Below, piece after piece: positions 45,737 to 57,793 of a stretch of 64,000 nucleotides of DNA. The notes below the pieces were generated by a model. It was not told where the DNA came from, searched no databases, and saw only the letters and a list, made by a program, of their open reading frames with translations. The DNA comes from Hamiltosporidium tvaerminnensis (Eukaryota > Microsporidia > Dubosqiidae): positions 1 to 64,000 of the forward strand of contig CM061254.1 of NCBI GenBank assembly GCA_022605425.2, in the 5' to 3' direction. The position numbers and the translations under genes were made by a program. Each line of letters opens with the position of its first letter. Position 1 is the first letter of the stretch.

Positions 45737-47274
45737 ACTTCTAGTAATATTATGTTTTTATTTTATATCATTTTGTTACAAAAAGAGATATTTTACGACA
45801 AAATAAACAAAAACTCGGTTTAGTCACGAGAATTTCTACTTAGAAGTTTATAATTTTCGCACAAGTTAGGGCATATTATTTGCATTTATATAAACGGATT
45901 ATATTTTATCGCTGCTAAAGAATACATTGAATATCATTGTTATATAGCTTTTAATCGGTTTTTGCAAATATTCACTATGTTTAAGTTTTTACTAAAATTA
46001 CTCACTATTGAATTCTCAATATTTTCCAAGTCATTTTTTTAATTTATTTAGGAAGTGAAAAGGCAAGCCTTTCTACCAGAAGTTGTGATTATTACTTCTA
46101 GTATATTCATTTAAAATATATTTCCATACTGATTCGCTAAAAGATCTGATGGTTTTTTAATGTGTTTAAAATGATGATATTTACTGTTTGATCTAAAATT
46201 TTAATTTGTCACTCTAGTAATATAAAAATTAAAATATATTTGTTTTGCTTGTTTTACAACCTGAATCTTTATTTTTAATGATATATAAAGACATATAATT
46301 AAGATTTTTGAATGTATTATTGGTCATTTTATTCAAAATGAAATAAAATTAAACGAAAATTTTCTTCGACTGTGTTAAAGATGTAAGAAGAGAACATGAT
46401 ATTCCTAATAACTCATTTTAGTTGATCGTATTGAAAAAAATTATTCTTCTAATTTATATTTGATTCGAGTTTTATTGATTTATAAATGAATTTAAAACAA
46501 AGAAAAAGTCTTCATAGAAAAAAAGGCAAAAAATGTAAGATTTTGAATTATTTTTATATTTTTTTAAAAAACATGGTCTGTAATAATTGTTTTTACAAAG
46601 GTTAAAATATGATAGGGCTTATAAAAATGTGGAGCACTGCCAAGATTAACTTTAAATAGTTAAAAATGAAAATATAAAAACTTATGACCCTTCGGCAAAA
46701 GTTAAGTTAATTTATAAGTGTAGTGTTTAGATAATTTCTTATGTGATAACCAGGCAGGATTATGACAAAATACTGTAAACCATCTATAAAAGAAGGTGAA
46801 TATAGAGGCACATATTTACTTGAAATAGCTTAAAAATACATTCAAAGCATTTTAGTTTGCTGCACAAATATATTGTTTCTAGACTAAATCCGTGAGACTT
46901 AAAGAGAACTAATTGTTTTGAAGAATCCAAATACATAATGAATCAAGTCCCCTGTTAAACTGGGTTTTAACTGGGGGACTGTGTTAAACAAGCAAAACCA
47001 AAATATTATTCTTTCTCGTTTTTTGATAAGAAAACACACCAAAGCAAACAAAATTAAATAATACTATAGAGTATGAGTATAAACAGGGATTTGAACACCT
47101 AAAAAGGCAAAATATAAATTATAAACGAATTAGCAAACGTTTTAGCTCAGAATTCTATTAAAAGAATAGAAAAAAAAAGTGTAAACATATCTGATTATTT
47201 TATGAATTCTATAAATATTTACTGATAGCTTATTTTATAATTCTTTATTTACTAATTAATGGTATTGCACATCT
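45737..47274. other. Gene-free AT-rich stretch
   Basis: No open frame or repeat supported. A short imperfect palindrome, CCCCTGTTAAACTGGG, lies near 46950. Confidence 0.4.
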
Positions 47275-47937
47275 TTTTAAATAAAAGCGCATTGTAAAAT
47301 TGATTTCATGTCTTAAAACGGTTCTGGTTCGACATAAAAACCTCCCCCATCACACCATCAGTAACCTCTGTATACCTACATATCGAAGTTTGTCTGTAGT
47401 AAGTGTCTGAATCCTTTTGATTTGTGAGGTACTTGCCTAAAAATCGATCTTTAGTCGGAATCCATTTTGGGCTCTTATAGGACGAGAAGCATTTTTAGTT
47501 GACTCCTCTTACGTACCAAATACCTACTGCTAATATATAACTGAAGTCTAACATAGGGATCTACCTAGAGGTTGCGATGCCATGCCAGCTGGCATAACAT
47601 GCATCTTAGCCTTTCTTGGCTTGAAATGGGGTATGATTTAATTATATATCAGGCGCTAGGTCTTAACTCCAATCGCCGAAGCGGTATTTAATGCTTTTAC
47701 ATGATGATTACTTACAATCTCAGTCATGGTTTCCCCTCTAGTTCATAAAAAACTATAAACCAATATTTTAGAGAAAATTTGAACATTTAAGCACCTCTAT
47801 CTTATACAAATTTTTATGAGAACTTGAAAATCTAGCGGGTCTTTTATTTCTTCAAAAATTATACCAGAAATTTATGGTTTAATTTTATTTAATTATTGCT
47901 AAGCAGATAGTTTTTACGTGGGTATCTTCCCTCTTTA
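47275..47937 (+). repeat. ~0.7-kb dispersed element (family A), degraded copy 4
   Basis: Diverged but colinear with the 38217-38943 copy: ACGGTTCTGGTT near 47318, CCATCAGTAACCTCTG, CTACCTAGAGGTTGCGATG, CATGCCAGCTGGCATAAC, TCAGGCGCTAGGTCTT, and the end AGATAGTTTTTACGTGGG. No target-site duplication could be defined. Confidence 0.75.
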
Positions 47938-48157
47938 TTATTGATCAATAATATTACGCTATTTCACTCATACATTTCAAGTTTAATTTTATGAATTGAA
48001 ATCTTAAAAATGAAGCGATAGAAAATATTAAAAAAGTATTTAAAGAAGCAAGTCAAAATTTTTAACAAAAATTGTATAAAAGTTAAGTATTCAAAAGTTT
48101 GTTTAAAAGATAAAATAATTATGTTTGACTTCTCATTTAATGAATTTATTTGGATTT

Positions 48158-48370
48158 TTATAGTTTCCTCTGTAATTCAATTCTTTCTTTTTCTAAAAAA
48201 ACATAGTCTTTTCTAATATTTACATGTTTTACACTTTTCATGTCATTTAGAAATTCAAGCATGTTTATATGTACATTATTGTTAAATTCATTTGTATTTT
48301 GTAAAAATTCGTCTATTGATTGATATATTTCTGTAAATTCCAATGTTTTTTCAGTTTTATTATATTCCAT
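48158..48370 (-). CDS. Hypothetical protein, 70 aa
   Basis: The ORF starts with ATG (48368-48370) and ends TAA. The protein is hydrophilic and probably all-helical (MEYNKTEKTLEFTEIYQSID near the start, FLEKERIELQRKL at the end), with a heptad-like pattern. An AAATTTTAAAA stretch lies just before the ATG, similar to the AAATTT-like motif reported upstream of microsporidian genes. Amino-acid use is more balanced than in random AT frames. No family recognised; it could be a small coiled-coil subunit of a larger complex. Confidence 0.55.
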   Translation of the reverse strand: MEYNKTEKTLEFTEIYQSIDEFLQNTNEFNNNVHINMLEFLNDMKSVKHVNIRKDYVFLEKERIELQRKL

Positions 48371-49428
48371 GGCTTTTAAAATTTGGTTCGAATAAAAAAA
48401 AAATACAAATTTATTTAAATTTTATTAGTTCAAGTTTTTCTAAAAATCATTTCTTAAAGTATTAACATGCAAAATACATCTTATTTTATTTCTTCATTTA
48501 AATATCAGATAAAACAGAAGAATCTTTATTTGTTTATATAAAAGTAATAGCTTTATGTCGTTTAATGAAAATACTTGAATAACTTTCTAATTGAATAAAT
48601 TAACTTTATTACTAAGATTATATTTATGAAAATAGTGTTATTTTTTTTACCTAACTTTAACTTAGTGTTTTTCTTGTATCTCTGCATTATGTATATAGGA
48701 TAAATACTAGATTTATATTAAAATATACAGTAAACTACGTTTAAATATATATAAATTAATATACCAACCCAAAATACACAATCTAGAAATTTAGAATATA
48801 AATAGTATTCAAATGTTATCAGTTAAAAATATTTTTAGCTATGAATAGACACAAACAGCTAAACTGTTATAAAAAGAATAATCAACTACCTATTTTAGTA
48901 GTAACATCTCTTAAACGAAATCTACTAATAAAAAGTTTTGTCAAGATCTATATAAATAATCTTAGAAGCTAAATGAACATAGAATCAATGATATAAATAT
49001 AGTTGATCAAGATTTTGTACTTACAATGATTGTTGAATTGTTTGGTAAAATATCTAAAAATCATTACAAGTTTTTTAAAAGTTATTAACATGCTTGTGCA
49101 ATATTAAATGTACATTTGGTTTCGTTTCTTTTAACATAGAAATGGAAAATATACAATCAATAATGTTTAGATACTTCAAAGTTCTATAAAAAATTACCGT
49201 CTGCTTACCTATTCTTGAAATTTCAATTCAGTTGGTTTTTACTGTGATTTTAAAAATCAATAGATATAATTCTAATAATAATAAAAAATAACTATTTGTG
49301 TATAATCAGTTAAACATATCTGAAATATTTAAAAAATATCTTAGAATTTTTATTCCTAAACAATAAATACTAATTGAAACGAATAATAAATTTAAATAAT
49401 AGTAAACAAAAAAATTCGAAGTATTTCT
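48371..49428. other. Gene-free AT-rich stretch
   Basis: Upstream flank of the 70-aa gene. No other feature seen. Confidence 0.4.
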
Positions 49429-49904
49429 TTGATAGACAAAAAACTTAAGATACATTATCAAAAGCACAAGGAACCTAAAGAAGAGTTATGGAATTTACTA
49501 TATAGAGCAAAAATCATGAGAAATTATAGAGAAATTAAATGCATACCAATTAAAATAAGGTTTCGGGTAAAATCAAAATATTTAACTTTAACGTTTGCCC
49601 AACATTTCGAAAATCAAATTGCGGACTTAAAAAAAAAATGACATATTTGTAAAATAAATCAAATAAAAGAAGAAAATGGGTTGAATATGGCATTAAAAAG
49701 GAGATTAGAAAAACTCTGAATTGAATATTTCAAATTAGAAATGTTTAAATTATGTTGGAAAAAACTAAGCCGAAACTATACAGGATAAAAATATATGAAA
49801 ATTTTGGATATTTATATGAAGAAATCTCAGATTTTACAGATATTATTTATTGCGAATTAATCAAGAGTGGCTTAGGCTTACTTGAATTATTTATAAAATT
49901 CTAG
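49429..49904 (+). pseudogene. Coding relic, plus strand
   Basis: A 70-codon frame from a TTG (49429-49641) reads HKEPKEELWNLLYRAK and LTLTFAQHFENQIADLKKK. After several stops a 50-codon ATG frame (49752-49904) reads KLYRIKIYENFGYLYEEISD and ELIKSGLGLLELFIKF. Together they look like one damaged gene. Not recognised. Confidence 0.4.
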
Positions 49905-51201
49905 TTTGACATTTCTCTATCATTTAAATTTTTCCTCCACCATTTAAACGTTTCACATCTTTCCTCTAAATTCGACTCATTATTCATGTATATTATCGAT
50001 TCTTCTGTGATAAAAGTATCTAAAATAGGAGTAAGATATTTTTTGTATTTACTTGTTAAAAATCTTCTTAAGTTAACCGGCTATCTTATATTAAGCAAAT
50101 TATGGTATCTTTAGAAATTGTCAGATTAGGTTTCAAAAGCCAAATTTTCTTTAATCTAGTACAACTGAATATTCTTTACGTTTATTTAAGTTCAACTGGG
50201 AGCAAAATGTGATTAATTTAAAAAGTTTCTTTTGAATAATTGTGCTTTTTTGTGTCTTAATACATGTTTATTTATAAAAAAAGCTTCTATTTTAAGTATA
50301 TACATAAAAGGATCACTTTTCTAATTTAAAAAATAAATTGAGAAAAAAATTATGTATATTCTTGTCGAATAGAATTTTTAAGCCAAAAAAATAATTATTC
50401 TTTCAAGTATAAACCAGTAAAGTTTTTTTCCGGAGTTACAATACATTGTAGGTTTCTTTGGTTTTTATGCTTAATTATGATTTTGTCTAGTAAAATTAAT
50501 ATAGTACGTAAATCTTCGAACCAAAATAGCATTTTAGATTTAATATAACCATATAAAATTATTATTGTTAGCTATATTTTTATCGGGAATATATATTATC
50601 TTATTTTAAAATCAAATACCCAATCAATTTTTTCGTGTAAATATTCCTCTAAAAAAATTATTCATCGTTAAAAAGTCTAAATATTTATTATATTCAAAGC
50701 TCGTTTTTTTATTAAAAAATTTTAAGTCTATAGACTACATTTCTATAAAAATATTTATTAATGGTTGTAAGAGAAAATATTAAAAGTTTAATATGTTGAT
50801 TCCGTTTTCAATAAATCTAAAATTAATGAAAAGTGATTTATTTGATTCAATTAATAGAATAGCAACAAAAAGATAATAAAGAGAAATAAAAAATTATTAT
50901 TGTGATAATACTATCCGAAGAACTATCTTTTTATATATAAGCACAAATGATACATAAAATCGCTATTTGATTGTTATTTCGAAATGAAAGTCGAATCTGC
51001 AACTCACTCTATCTATTGCTTATTATAAAAATAAAGACAAAATACGCCACACATAAAATAAAAAAGCATTAGATCAAAGTATGAGGCTTAAAATAAACGT
51101 TTCAATATTATAAATCATGAAGGTAATAGAAAAAACGATTACTAAAGAGATAAATAAATCGATATTCTAAAATGTTACAATAAAAGCCAATTTTACAGGT
51201 T
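49905..51201. other. Gene-free AT-rich stretch
   Basis: No gene or dispersed repeat seen. Confidence 0.4.
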
Positions 51202-52200
51202 TTAGAATACAATTTCAAAGAAGCTAAGCCTTACTACAAGCATATAAGACATATGTCTGTGGAAAGGTATAAATTCAACTAAATTTAAATTTAAGAAAAT
51301 ATAAGTCACATCCAAGAATATCCAAGTAACATTAGGATCTCCGGGAAATGAAAAATTATTTATTTTGATTTCTCTTTGATAAATATAACCCACGCGTTAA
51401 AATATGAAAAAAGTGTATCTAATTGTGAGAATTTAACCGATTTCGTAGTTTAGAACAATTTTAACTTCTTCAATTATTGGCGGCATAAAAAATCATTTAG
51501 TATATAGATTGATTTTACAAACAAAAAAAATTGAAATCATTGAAAAAAGGTAGTTGCCAATTATAATCGTTTCTGAAATTTACTCGAAATATATTTCCAT
51601 AACACCAATTATAAAATTTGCTATGCATTGCGAAAATTTTCTCAAACTTTTAACAGATATAGTTTCCCTGAAATACCACGGTCGAATTGCAATAAAATAA
51701 TGCATGTAATATGTACATGAATAAATTATGTATAAAATTTGATGTTAGAAATAGCTACAATCGACTTATAAACTTCGAAACTAGTACAATTAACAACTTG
51801 ACAAATCATGAGGCTTTAAAAAACATGAACTTTGTCTTATGAAGAATGTTTTCTATCGCAGTATTAATAGCTAATAATTCATGTAACGGCCCCAGTATCC
51901 TGATCTCAAAGATAATGTTACGAAAAATAAATTGGTAACAGCAGAAGATAGTTCAAGGATTGTAAAAACAATTCCTGGATATTTTTGAAGAAACAGTTAA
52001 TTCTGATAGAAATATTTGGCTTTGTTCTGTTTCTCCAATATAAAATGTATCTCTTTCAAAGACTTAATTCTATAATTACAGTACTCGAAAATATTAGTTC
52101 TTTTTAGAAAACCGAATAATTTAATACAATCATAGAGAAGTATGGAGTAAATATATTTCTAAATATGGGATATGCCTGTGTTTAATATAATGAATCGACC
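51202..52200 (-). pseudogene. Decayed gene, minus strand, hydrophobic protein
   Basis: Reading leftward from ~52200 one frame runs ~110 codons with three stops (RTNIFEYCNYRIKSLKEIHF, GIVFTILELSSAVTNLFFVT, SLRSGYWGRYMNY). It then shifts one frame and continues (LLAINTAIENILHKTKFMFF, FMYILHALFYCNSTVVFQGN, FYNWCYGNIFRVNFRNDYNW). It ends with the open frame 51202-51393 (NNFSFPGDPNVTWIFLDVTY). Hydrophobic runs suggest a membrane protein. Stops are far rarer than chance for this base composition. Family not identified. Confidence 0.5.
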
Positions 52201-53163
52201 TTTTCCCATAATATCATGCCTTTATCGCAAAGAGCTTTGATACAAACAAGAATACAAAGAAAAAATTTTAGAATGTCGCTTGAAATGTATTTGGATTACA
52301 TTTGAGTCTGTTGGTAATCATTCATTTGGTTTTAAATTAAAATAAATTAGGTGCACTGTGAAAAAATACATCATGAAATATTGAGAGCAGAATCGAATTA
52401 AAAGTAATCGAGTTTGTTTCTCTAGTAATATTTTATTGCAAGTTCTAATTTTTATTTTTTTTCTACTCTAATTTGAGTTTAATATTATTTATTTGCTATA
52501 GAGTAAGTCTTGGATAGAAAACAACAGCGAAGAAGATGAGGTAAATTTTTAAAAAAAATGTGATAACATCATTTTTACGATATTTTAATACCAAATGCAT
52601 CATATATATCTTAATAGCTGATTAACATTTCTTATTCAAGTTTTTTTGATCTTGTCTTCGAGAATTGGAAAAAGAAAGAGATGCGTATTCCCGTAAGTCT
52701 AATATGTAAAAAGGTTCACGTATAATTAAATATTTTTGTTTCTCATGGTTCGAAATACTTTTAAATGGCGTATAGTAAAGTTTGAAGGAATATTTGTTGA
52801 GTATTGTGACTTAAAAATCGCGTTTTAACTAATATTAGATTCTGATGATATAATTCGTACGCAAAAAAATGATTAAAACTTTACACACTTTTATCGTTAG
52901 ATTGGATATTTTTATTCTAAAAAATTTTTCATTGGTCTTATGAAATAATTAAATAAAAAATTATTTTAAGATGTTTCTATTTTATTAGTTGTTTGAGTGA
53001 TATAGCTAAATGCAACCATATTACGATAAATTTGTTTAAAGTACATTTATTACAGATTTATAAAATTAAAATTTTCTTTACCAACTAGAATATTTTATTT
53101 ACAGGTTTAGGCCAAATCTTTCAGTTTTTGATTTATTAATTTGATTTATTATTTAATGTTTTT
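52201..53163. other. Gene-free AT-rich stretch
   Basis: No feature seen. Confidence 0.4.
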
Positions 53164-53427
53164 AATTCGCTAATTTTCTCCACCATGCCGAGAGCAGACT
53201 TGGCTTGGAATATTCTATGCCTGTATTAAGAGGCGACTAAAAGGGACTGGTTCTGCATGTTGGCGTTGCCTTTAGGGCTAACAACCCTCCCTTTAAAACC
53301 ACCGCGTGTTACGAAACCCGAAAAAGTAAAGAAACCCACTGGAAAGAAACTGGTGGGTGGTATTACTGAGGGAGACCGAGGCTCGTTTAGAGCTTCGGTT
53401 CCGGGGATGGATGAATTCTCTAATTCT
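53164..53427 (+). mobile_element. 234-bp SINE-like element (family B), copy 4
   Basis: The body is about 53178-53413 in the same orientation as the 25.9-kb copy. Flanks AATTCGCTAATTTTCT (53164-53179) and AATTCTCTAATTCT (53414-53427) form an imperfect target-site duplication. Contains GAGGCGACTAAAAGGGACTG and the CCCACTGG/CTGGTGGG hairpin. A TTG-initiated frame inside it is not a gene. Confidence 0.85.
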
Positions 53428-55576
53428 ATAAAAATATAAGCGATTCTGATTTTTTAAAAGATTTAAAATGCATGATCGGTAATTTGGAATTTTTATGAAT
53501 TAAGCAGAAGAAAGCTATTAGAAATTGAACAATACATTTTCGAGTTTTAAGTATGAAAAAATAACAGTAAAAATATTTCTTTGATAAGCCATAATTTATA
53601 GTCTTAATTGCATTAATTCAAAATAGTGCTATTGTTGCTTATACGAATAATATAAATCTATATCTTCTACTGAAAATGATCTTATGTTTTTTATTTTTGT
53701 ATGAGCAGCTATTTTCACTTCAATGTTCCTAACCCACCAAAAAAATTTAATTAGGTACTTTTGAAGTAAAATTGGATTTTATTGTGTAACTTTTAGTTTA
53801 TTGCTGTATGTATCCTTATGATTGTATCTTGGAAGTAATTCTGACAAATTATCCTAATTTCTCTTTATATTTTGGAGCTCTCTGTATGCGATTTTATTAT
53901 ATCCAAGTTTGATCTATTAGAGGGTAATCAACGATTCAACATTTTTAAAATATCTACACTTATCGGAATAAAGATATATTTATAACTGTTCATTCATTTG
54001 GCTGGCGATTTAATTTAAAAAATAGAAAGTATTTTTCATAATCTTTTATAATAGTAGTATAGAGTCTAAAATCCTTTATTTTTTATTATTGAAACAGTTC
54101 AGCTTAAATTAAATTCGAAAATGATTTGTTAATATGTTAATCTATAAATCAAATTCAAAATAGTTACTCTCGATATATTACAAGTATATTTTCAAAATCT
54201 ATATAATGTATAATATTAAGTATCGATATATTATAAATAGCTAGTATATAAAAAATCAAAGAAAAAATAATCATTTTTCAAGATAGAACTGTAGTACCAG
54301 TCATAAACCAAACCTTTGTTGTATAATTTAAAAGTCAAAAATATCAAAATCATCCTCGAAACATATAGTAAATATTTTTTACTTAATTTAAATGAAAGTA
54401 GTTATTAAATGTAATTATATTTCATGCTTAAAATATTTTTCTAATCCCCTTATAAAATCCTTAAACTACTGCTTTATTTATTAAAGTTTCTTATTTAATT
54501 TATATTTTGTGTTGTATAACCAAAAAAATCTTTTAAATATGATTAATTAATATAAATTCTAATTTATCTGTATTTTAAACTTTGATTGTCAAAAACTATT
54601 CCATAAATTATGTTTCTTTCTTAAATATTATTTTTTAACCAAAAAATTATTTAAAAAAAATATTTTAATGAGTGTTTCATTCTTCATTTTTTTATATAGC
54701 AGATTATAATCAATTGATTAAATATAGCTATGATTAACAATCCAATTAGTTAAAAAATATATGAAAATTCTTTTACTTAATTAATTAAATATAGTAGAAA
54801 TTAACAGTACAATTCGTTAAAAAAATTTTTAAGATTCTTTTATTTGATATTATTTTACGTATAGTACATATTTCTCTCAAGTATTTAATTTTAATACTCT
54901 TTGCTGATATGTAATTTTGCAATCAAATATACCTGTATTTAATCAGACATTATTAGTATTTCATTATATTTAAGCCAAAATGAATTTAGAAAAATAATGT
55001 AAAAATGAGTTAGGTCATATTTATAAATGTAGTGTTGAGATAATCCCTTATGTACAATCTAATGTTTTCAGCATTGTTTTTATATTAAGCCTGAAAATCT
55101 GTACTGCTATTTAAGATTCAAAATTATTATCATAGAAAGTTTCCAATATGTATTTAAAGTCAAAAATATAAAATTTGCTAATTATTGTTTAAGTAATCTT
55201 ATTAATATCAATCTATTTTTCCTTTTTCCTTACAAAAGTCAGTGAAAATATAAATTAAATTATACAATGTGAATACCAAGGAAATAATTTTAAAAAATGA
55301 AATCTAAAACAAGGGTGGGAAATAATTCATTCAAATAAATTTTTTTTTCTTTACCCTTCGAAGTAATTTATTTTTTAAATTTCATTCAGCATTAAATGTG
55401 AATTTAAGAGCATTTTCATTCATATGAAAAGTGTGTCGGATTTCACAAACATTTTATATTAAATTTGTTTCTTCTCAAGTTCTTAGTTTTATACTTTTAA
55501 AATAATTTATTTACAAAATCTCACTTTGTTCAAATACATACCAATTATTTTATAAAAAGGTCCAAATTTCTATTAA
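53428..55576. other. Gene-free AT-rich stretch
   Basis: No gene, dispersed element or strong inverted repeat seen. Composition becomes even more AT-rich toward the gene cluster that begins at 55.8 kb. Confidence 0.4.
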
Positions 55577-55778
55577 ATTATATTTCATCATTCATTTATA
55601 ACAATTTTCTTTAACATCCAAAATAAAAAATTTTATAACGTTAATATGTATCTTATTATATTTCATCATTCATTTAATACAATTTTCTTTCTCCTTCAAT
55701 ATGAAAAATTTTATAACGTTAATATGTATCTTATTATATTTCATCATTCATTTATAACAATTTTCTTTCTCCTTCAAT
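55577..55778. repeat. 78-bp tandem repeat in the 5' flank of the 113-aa gene
   Basis: TATTTCATCATTCATTTA begins near 55581, 55659 and 55737, a period of 78. The second unit carries CTCCTTCAATATGAAAAATT, and the third carries CTCCTTCAATATGAAAAATG, where that ATG is the gene's start. The array thus copies the immediate promoter and start-codon context of the downstream gene. Confidence 0.8.
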
Positions 55779-56120
55779 ATGAAAAATGATTCGGACGAAG
55801 ATCTTTATTTTAGCAAAAAAGAAAGAAATATTTATGAAATGGAAATAGAAAATAAAGAATTAAGAGAAAATCTATTTGAAAATAAAGAAATCGGTTATAC
55901 AAAAGGTATGAACTTACAAGAAAAATATAAAAATATAATTTATGTTTTATTTGGATATTTACATACTACAAATACATGTAAAACCAGTGTAATTGAGTGT
56001 TTAGCTGATTTAATTTATGAGAATGAAAATTTGGATTTTCTTGAAAATCGTGTTTCTTATATATTAAAGAATAGAATTTCAGATTTGAAAGAGATAATAA
56101 ATTTATTAAAAAACATTTAA
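55779..56120 (+). CDS. Hypothetical protein, 113 aa
   Basis: Intact ATG-to-TAA frame. The N-terminus is acidic and highly charged (MKNDSDEDLYFSKKER), followed by a helical charged stretch to ~45 and a more hydrophobic C-terminal half with one NTCKTSVIECLADLIYEN segment. No signal peptide or known domain. Both flanks carry tandem duplications of the gene's own ends: the start context is repeated upstream (78-bp period), and TTTCTTATATATTAAAGAAT from codons ~93-99 recurs at 56128, after the stop, about 75 bases downstream. This suggests slippage or unequal exchange at the locus. I do not recognise the family. Confidence 0.65.
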   Translation: MKNDSDEDLYFSKKERNIYEMEIENKELRENLFENKEIGYTKGMNLQEKYKNIIYVLFGYLHTTNTCKTSVIECLADLIYENENLDFLENRVSYILKNRISDLKEIINLLKNI

Positions 56121-56375
56121 ATTTGTATTTCTTATATATTAAAGAATATATTATTACAGATATAAGCGAATTCCAACTATCAAATAAGCATTTAAATTTG
56201 TATTTCTTTTTTAAAATATTTTTTTTGATAAAATTATGAGTAAAAAATATAATAAAAATCCGAATTTATAAAGCTAGAAAAATAAATACAAATTTAAATC
56301 TACGAAAAACCAAAATACGGTTATTTTTGAAACAAGTTTAAGAAAAAAAAGATAATTTTTGTTTCAAGAAGTAAA
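56121..56375. other. Spacer with duplicated gene-end sequence
   Basis: GCATTTAAATTTGTATTTCTT occurs in nearly the same form at about 56113 and 56188, continuing the tandem duplication from the gene's 3' end. No gene. Confidence 0.6.
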
Positions 56376-56567
56376 ATGCTTGCAGGACTGATAAAATTCA
56401 TAATATTTATTATACTTCTTATATTCTTAGCAGCTTTACTCATGAAATTCGTATTGGGTGTCGCCATCTTTGATACTCTTATTTCTAAACAATATTCTGA
56501 AAAAATCAATTTATGGAAGGTTTATGGATCTGATTTGATTGAAAAAATAAAAAGTAATGTTTTTTAA
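56376..56567 (+). CDS. Small predicted membrane protein, 63 aa
   Basis: ATG-to-TAA frame whose first ~33 residues are a single long hydrophobic helix (LAGLIKFIIFIILLIFLAAL onward), followed by a polar tail of ~25 residues. This is typical of a single-pass or signal-anchored small membrane protein. It sits in the compact gene cluster between two other small genes. A frame of similar length lies opposite on the minus strand (56321-56509), but it is less biased toward a membrane-protein pattern and I regard it as a shadow. Function unknown; small single-pass proteins of this size are common in compact genomes and hard to classify. Confidence 0.5.
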   Translation: MLAGLIKFIIFIILLIFLAALLMKFVLGVAIFDTLISKQYSEKINLWKVYGSDLIEKIKSNVF

Positions 56568-56881
56568 AAATAAAATTAGAGTTGTAACGTTTAAGAGTAA
56601 ATTTTTTTTATTGATTGATTTTAAAAGTTAAAAAGGAGGATTAAAATTTTATTTTAATGTAGAAAAAAATTGTAATTCTTATATCCTATTTTGTATCGAT
56701 TTTCATTTTAAAATTATTTTATGAAAATTTTAAAAATCAAAATTAAATTTTAAAGGATTCTTTATTGCGCTTTTCCTATTTTTAAAAATATATTTTGAAA
56801 ATAACTTAAACGAATCAAACGAATTCAAAAAATATGAATATTTATATAAAAACCAAAATACTTTATTTACCTAATATTATA

Positions 56882-57046
56882 TCACTTTAGAAGTCCATCT
56901 GCTCCACCGCTCTTACCACCACTTTCTTCATCTGAACCGGTAGAATTACCACCTTTCTTAATTTTTTTCCATCCAAATATACCAGCAGGTATAGCAAGTA
57001 CTACTAAAATAAGAACTATAATAATAATAAGTATTTTCATATTCAT
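56882..57046 (-). CDS. Small predicted membrane protein, 54 aa
   Basis: A short frame reads MNMKILIIIIVLILVVLAIP, then AGIFGWKKIKKGG, then a Gly/Ser-rich acidic tail ending GADGLLK and TGA. The layout is one transmembrane helix or signal anchor, a basic membrane-proximal WKKIKK patch and a flexible tail. GC use (GGT, ACC, AGC codons) is far above the flanking DNA, which is strong evidence that it is coding. It is convergent with the 63-aa gene. Not recognised, but the compact helix-plus-tail form resembles tail-anchored or accessory membrane subunits. Confidence 0.65.
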   Translation of the reverse strand: MNMKILIIIIVLILVVLAIPAGIFGWKKIKKGGNSTGSDEESGGKSGGADGLLK

Positions 57047-57743
57047 ACTTTACAATTATTTCCTTATTTTATACTTTTAATTTAAAAATGTAACCATTAA
57101 TTTTGCATTTCAACTTAGATATGACTTTTGATTTTTCAATATATTTTTTTGATAGCTTTGTACTTTTATTCTAAGAATTATTTCTTATTTTTTTATTCAT
57201 TTTTTTTCTATCAAAATAGATTTTAACCAATAATTTTATTGATTTTTAGATAAAAATATTGAAGAATTTCAAAAATTCAGAATACTAGGTTTTTTTAATG
57301 TAACGAATTAAAAGTATTTAAAGGAGTAATGAGTATTGTGATGGGTATTATTGTAGAGGATTAGTTTATAATAATGGAAAGAGGATACTGTAATTTAATA
57401 TTGATGTTTAATACGTTTAAATGAGTTATTAAATACAGTATTACTGCTTTAAAATTTTATATTTTTTTCTCACACAAGAGATAATACAAGAATACTGAAA
57501 TAATTAGGTATCATTTATTTATTTACCGTTTCGTTTATTTACCGTTTCGATTATTTAATGAACATTTGGATTATTTATTTAAATTTATTTTTTTACATTT
57601 ATCTTTTAAATATTTTGTAATTCTTTACAAGTTTTTAAATTTTTTTATAGAGGAAAGAAAAATATATTTTAAATAAAAATGTAGGCTGTATTGGCTCAAA
57701 CACAAATAATTGTTTTGATTCCTATTAGCCGTGCCTTTAATAT
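57047..57743. other. AT-rich spacer
   Basis: Short direct repeats ATTTACCGTTTCG(T/A)TT near 57522 and 57539. No gene. Confidence 0.4.
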
Positions 57744-57793
57744 ATTCTCAGTGGCGGAAAACTTTATAAAAAGAATTCCGTAGCATTGAGAAT
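57744..57793. ncRNA. Candidate structured RNA hairpin
   Basis: ATTCTCAGTG (57744-57753) pairs with CATTGAGAAT (57784-57793) over ten pairs with one G-T. Inside, CGGAA (57755-57759) pairs with TTCCG (57776-57780). The block from about 57725 to 57800 is GC-richer than its surroundings and shows no reading frame. Whether it is transcribed, and on which strand, is unknown. Confidence 0.35.

Noticed and set aside
53257-53439. 60-codon frame inside a SINE-like copy
   Set aside because: TTG start and not conserved among copies.
56321-56509. 62-codon minus-strand frame opposite the 63-aa membrane protein
   Set aside because: Overlaps almost completely; the plus-strand reading has the better transmembrane layout. 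One of the two must be a shadow and I keep the plus one.
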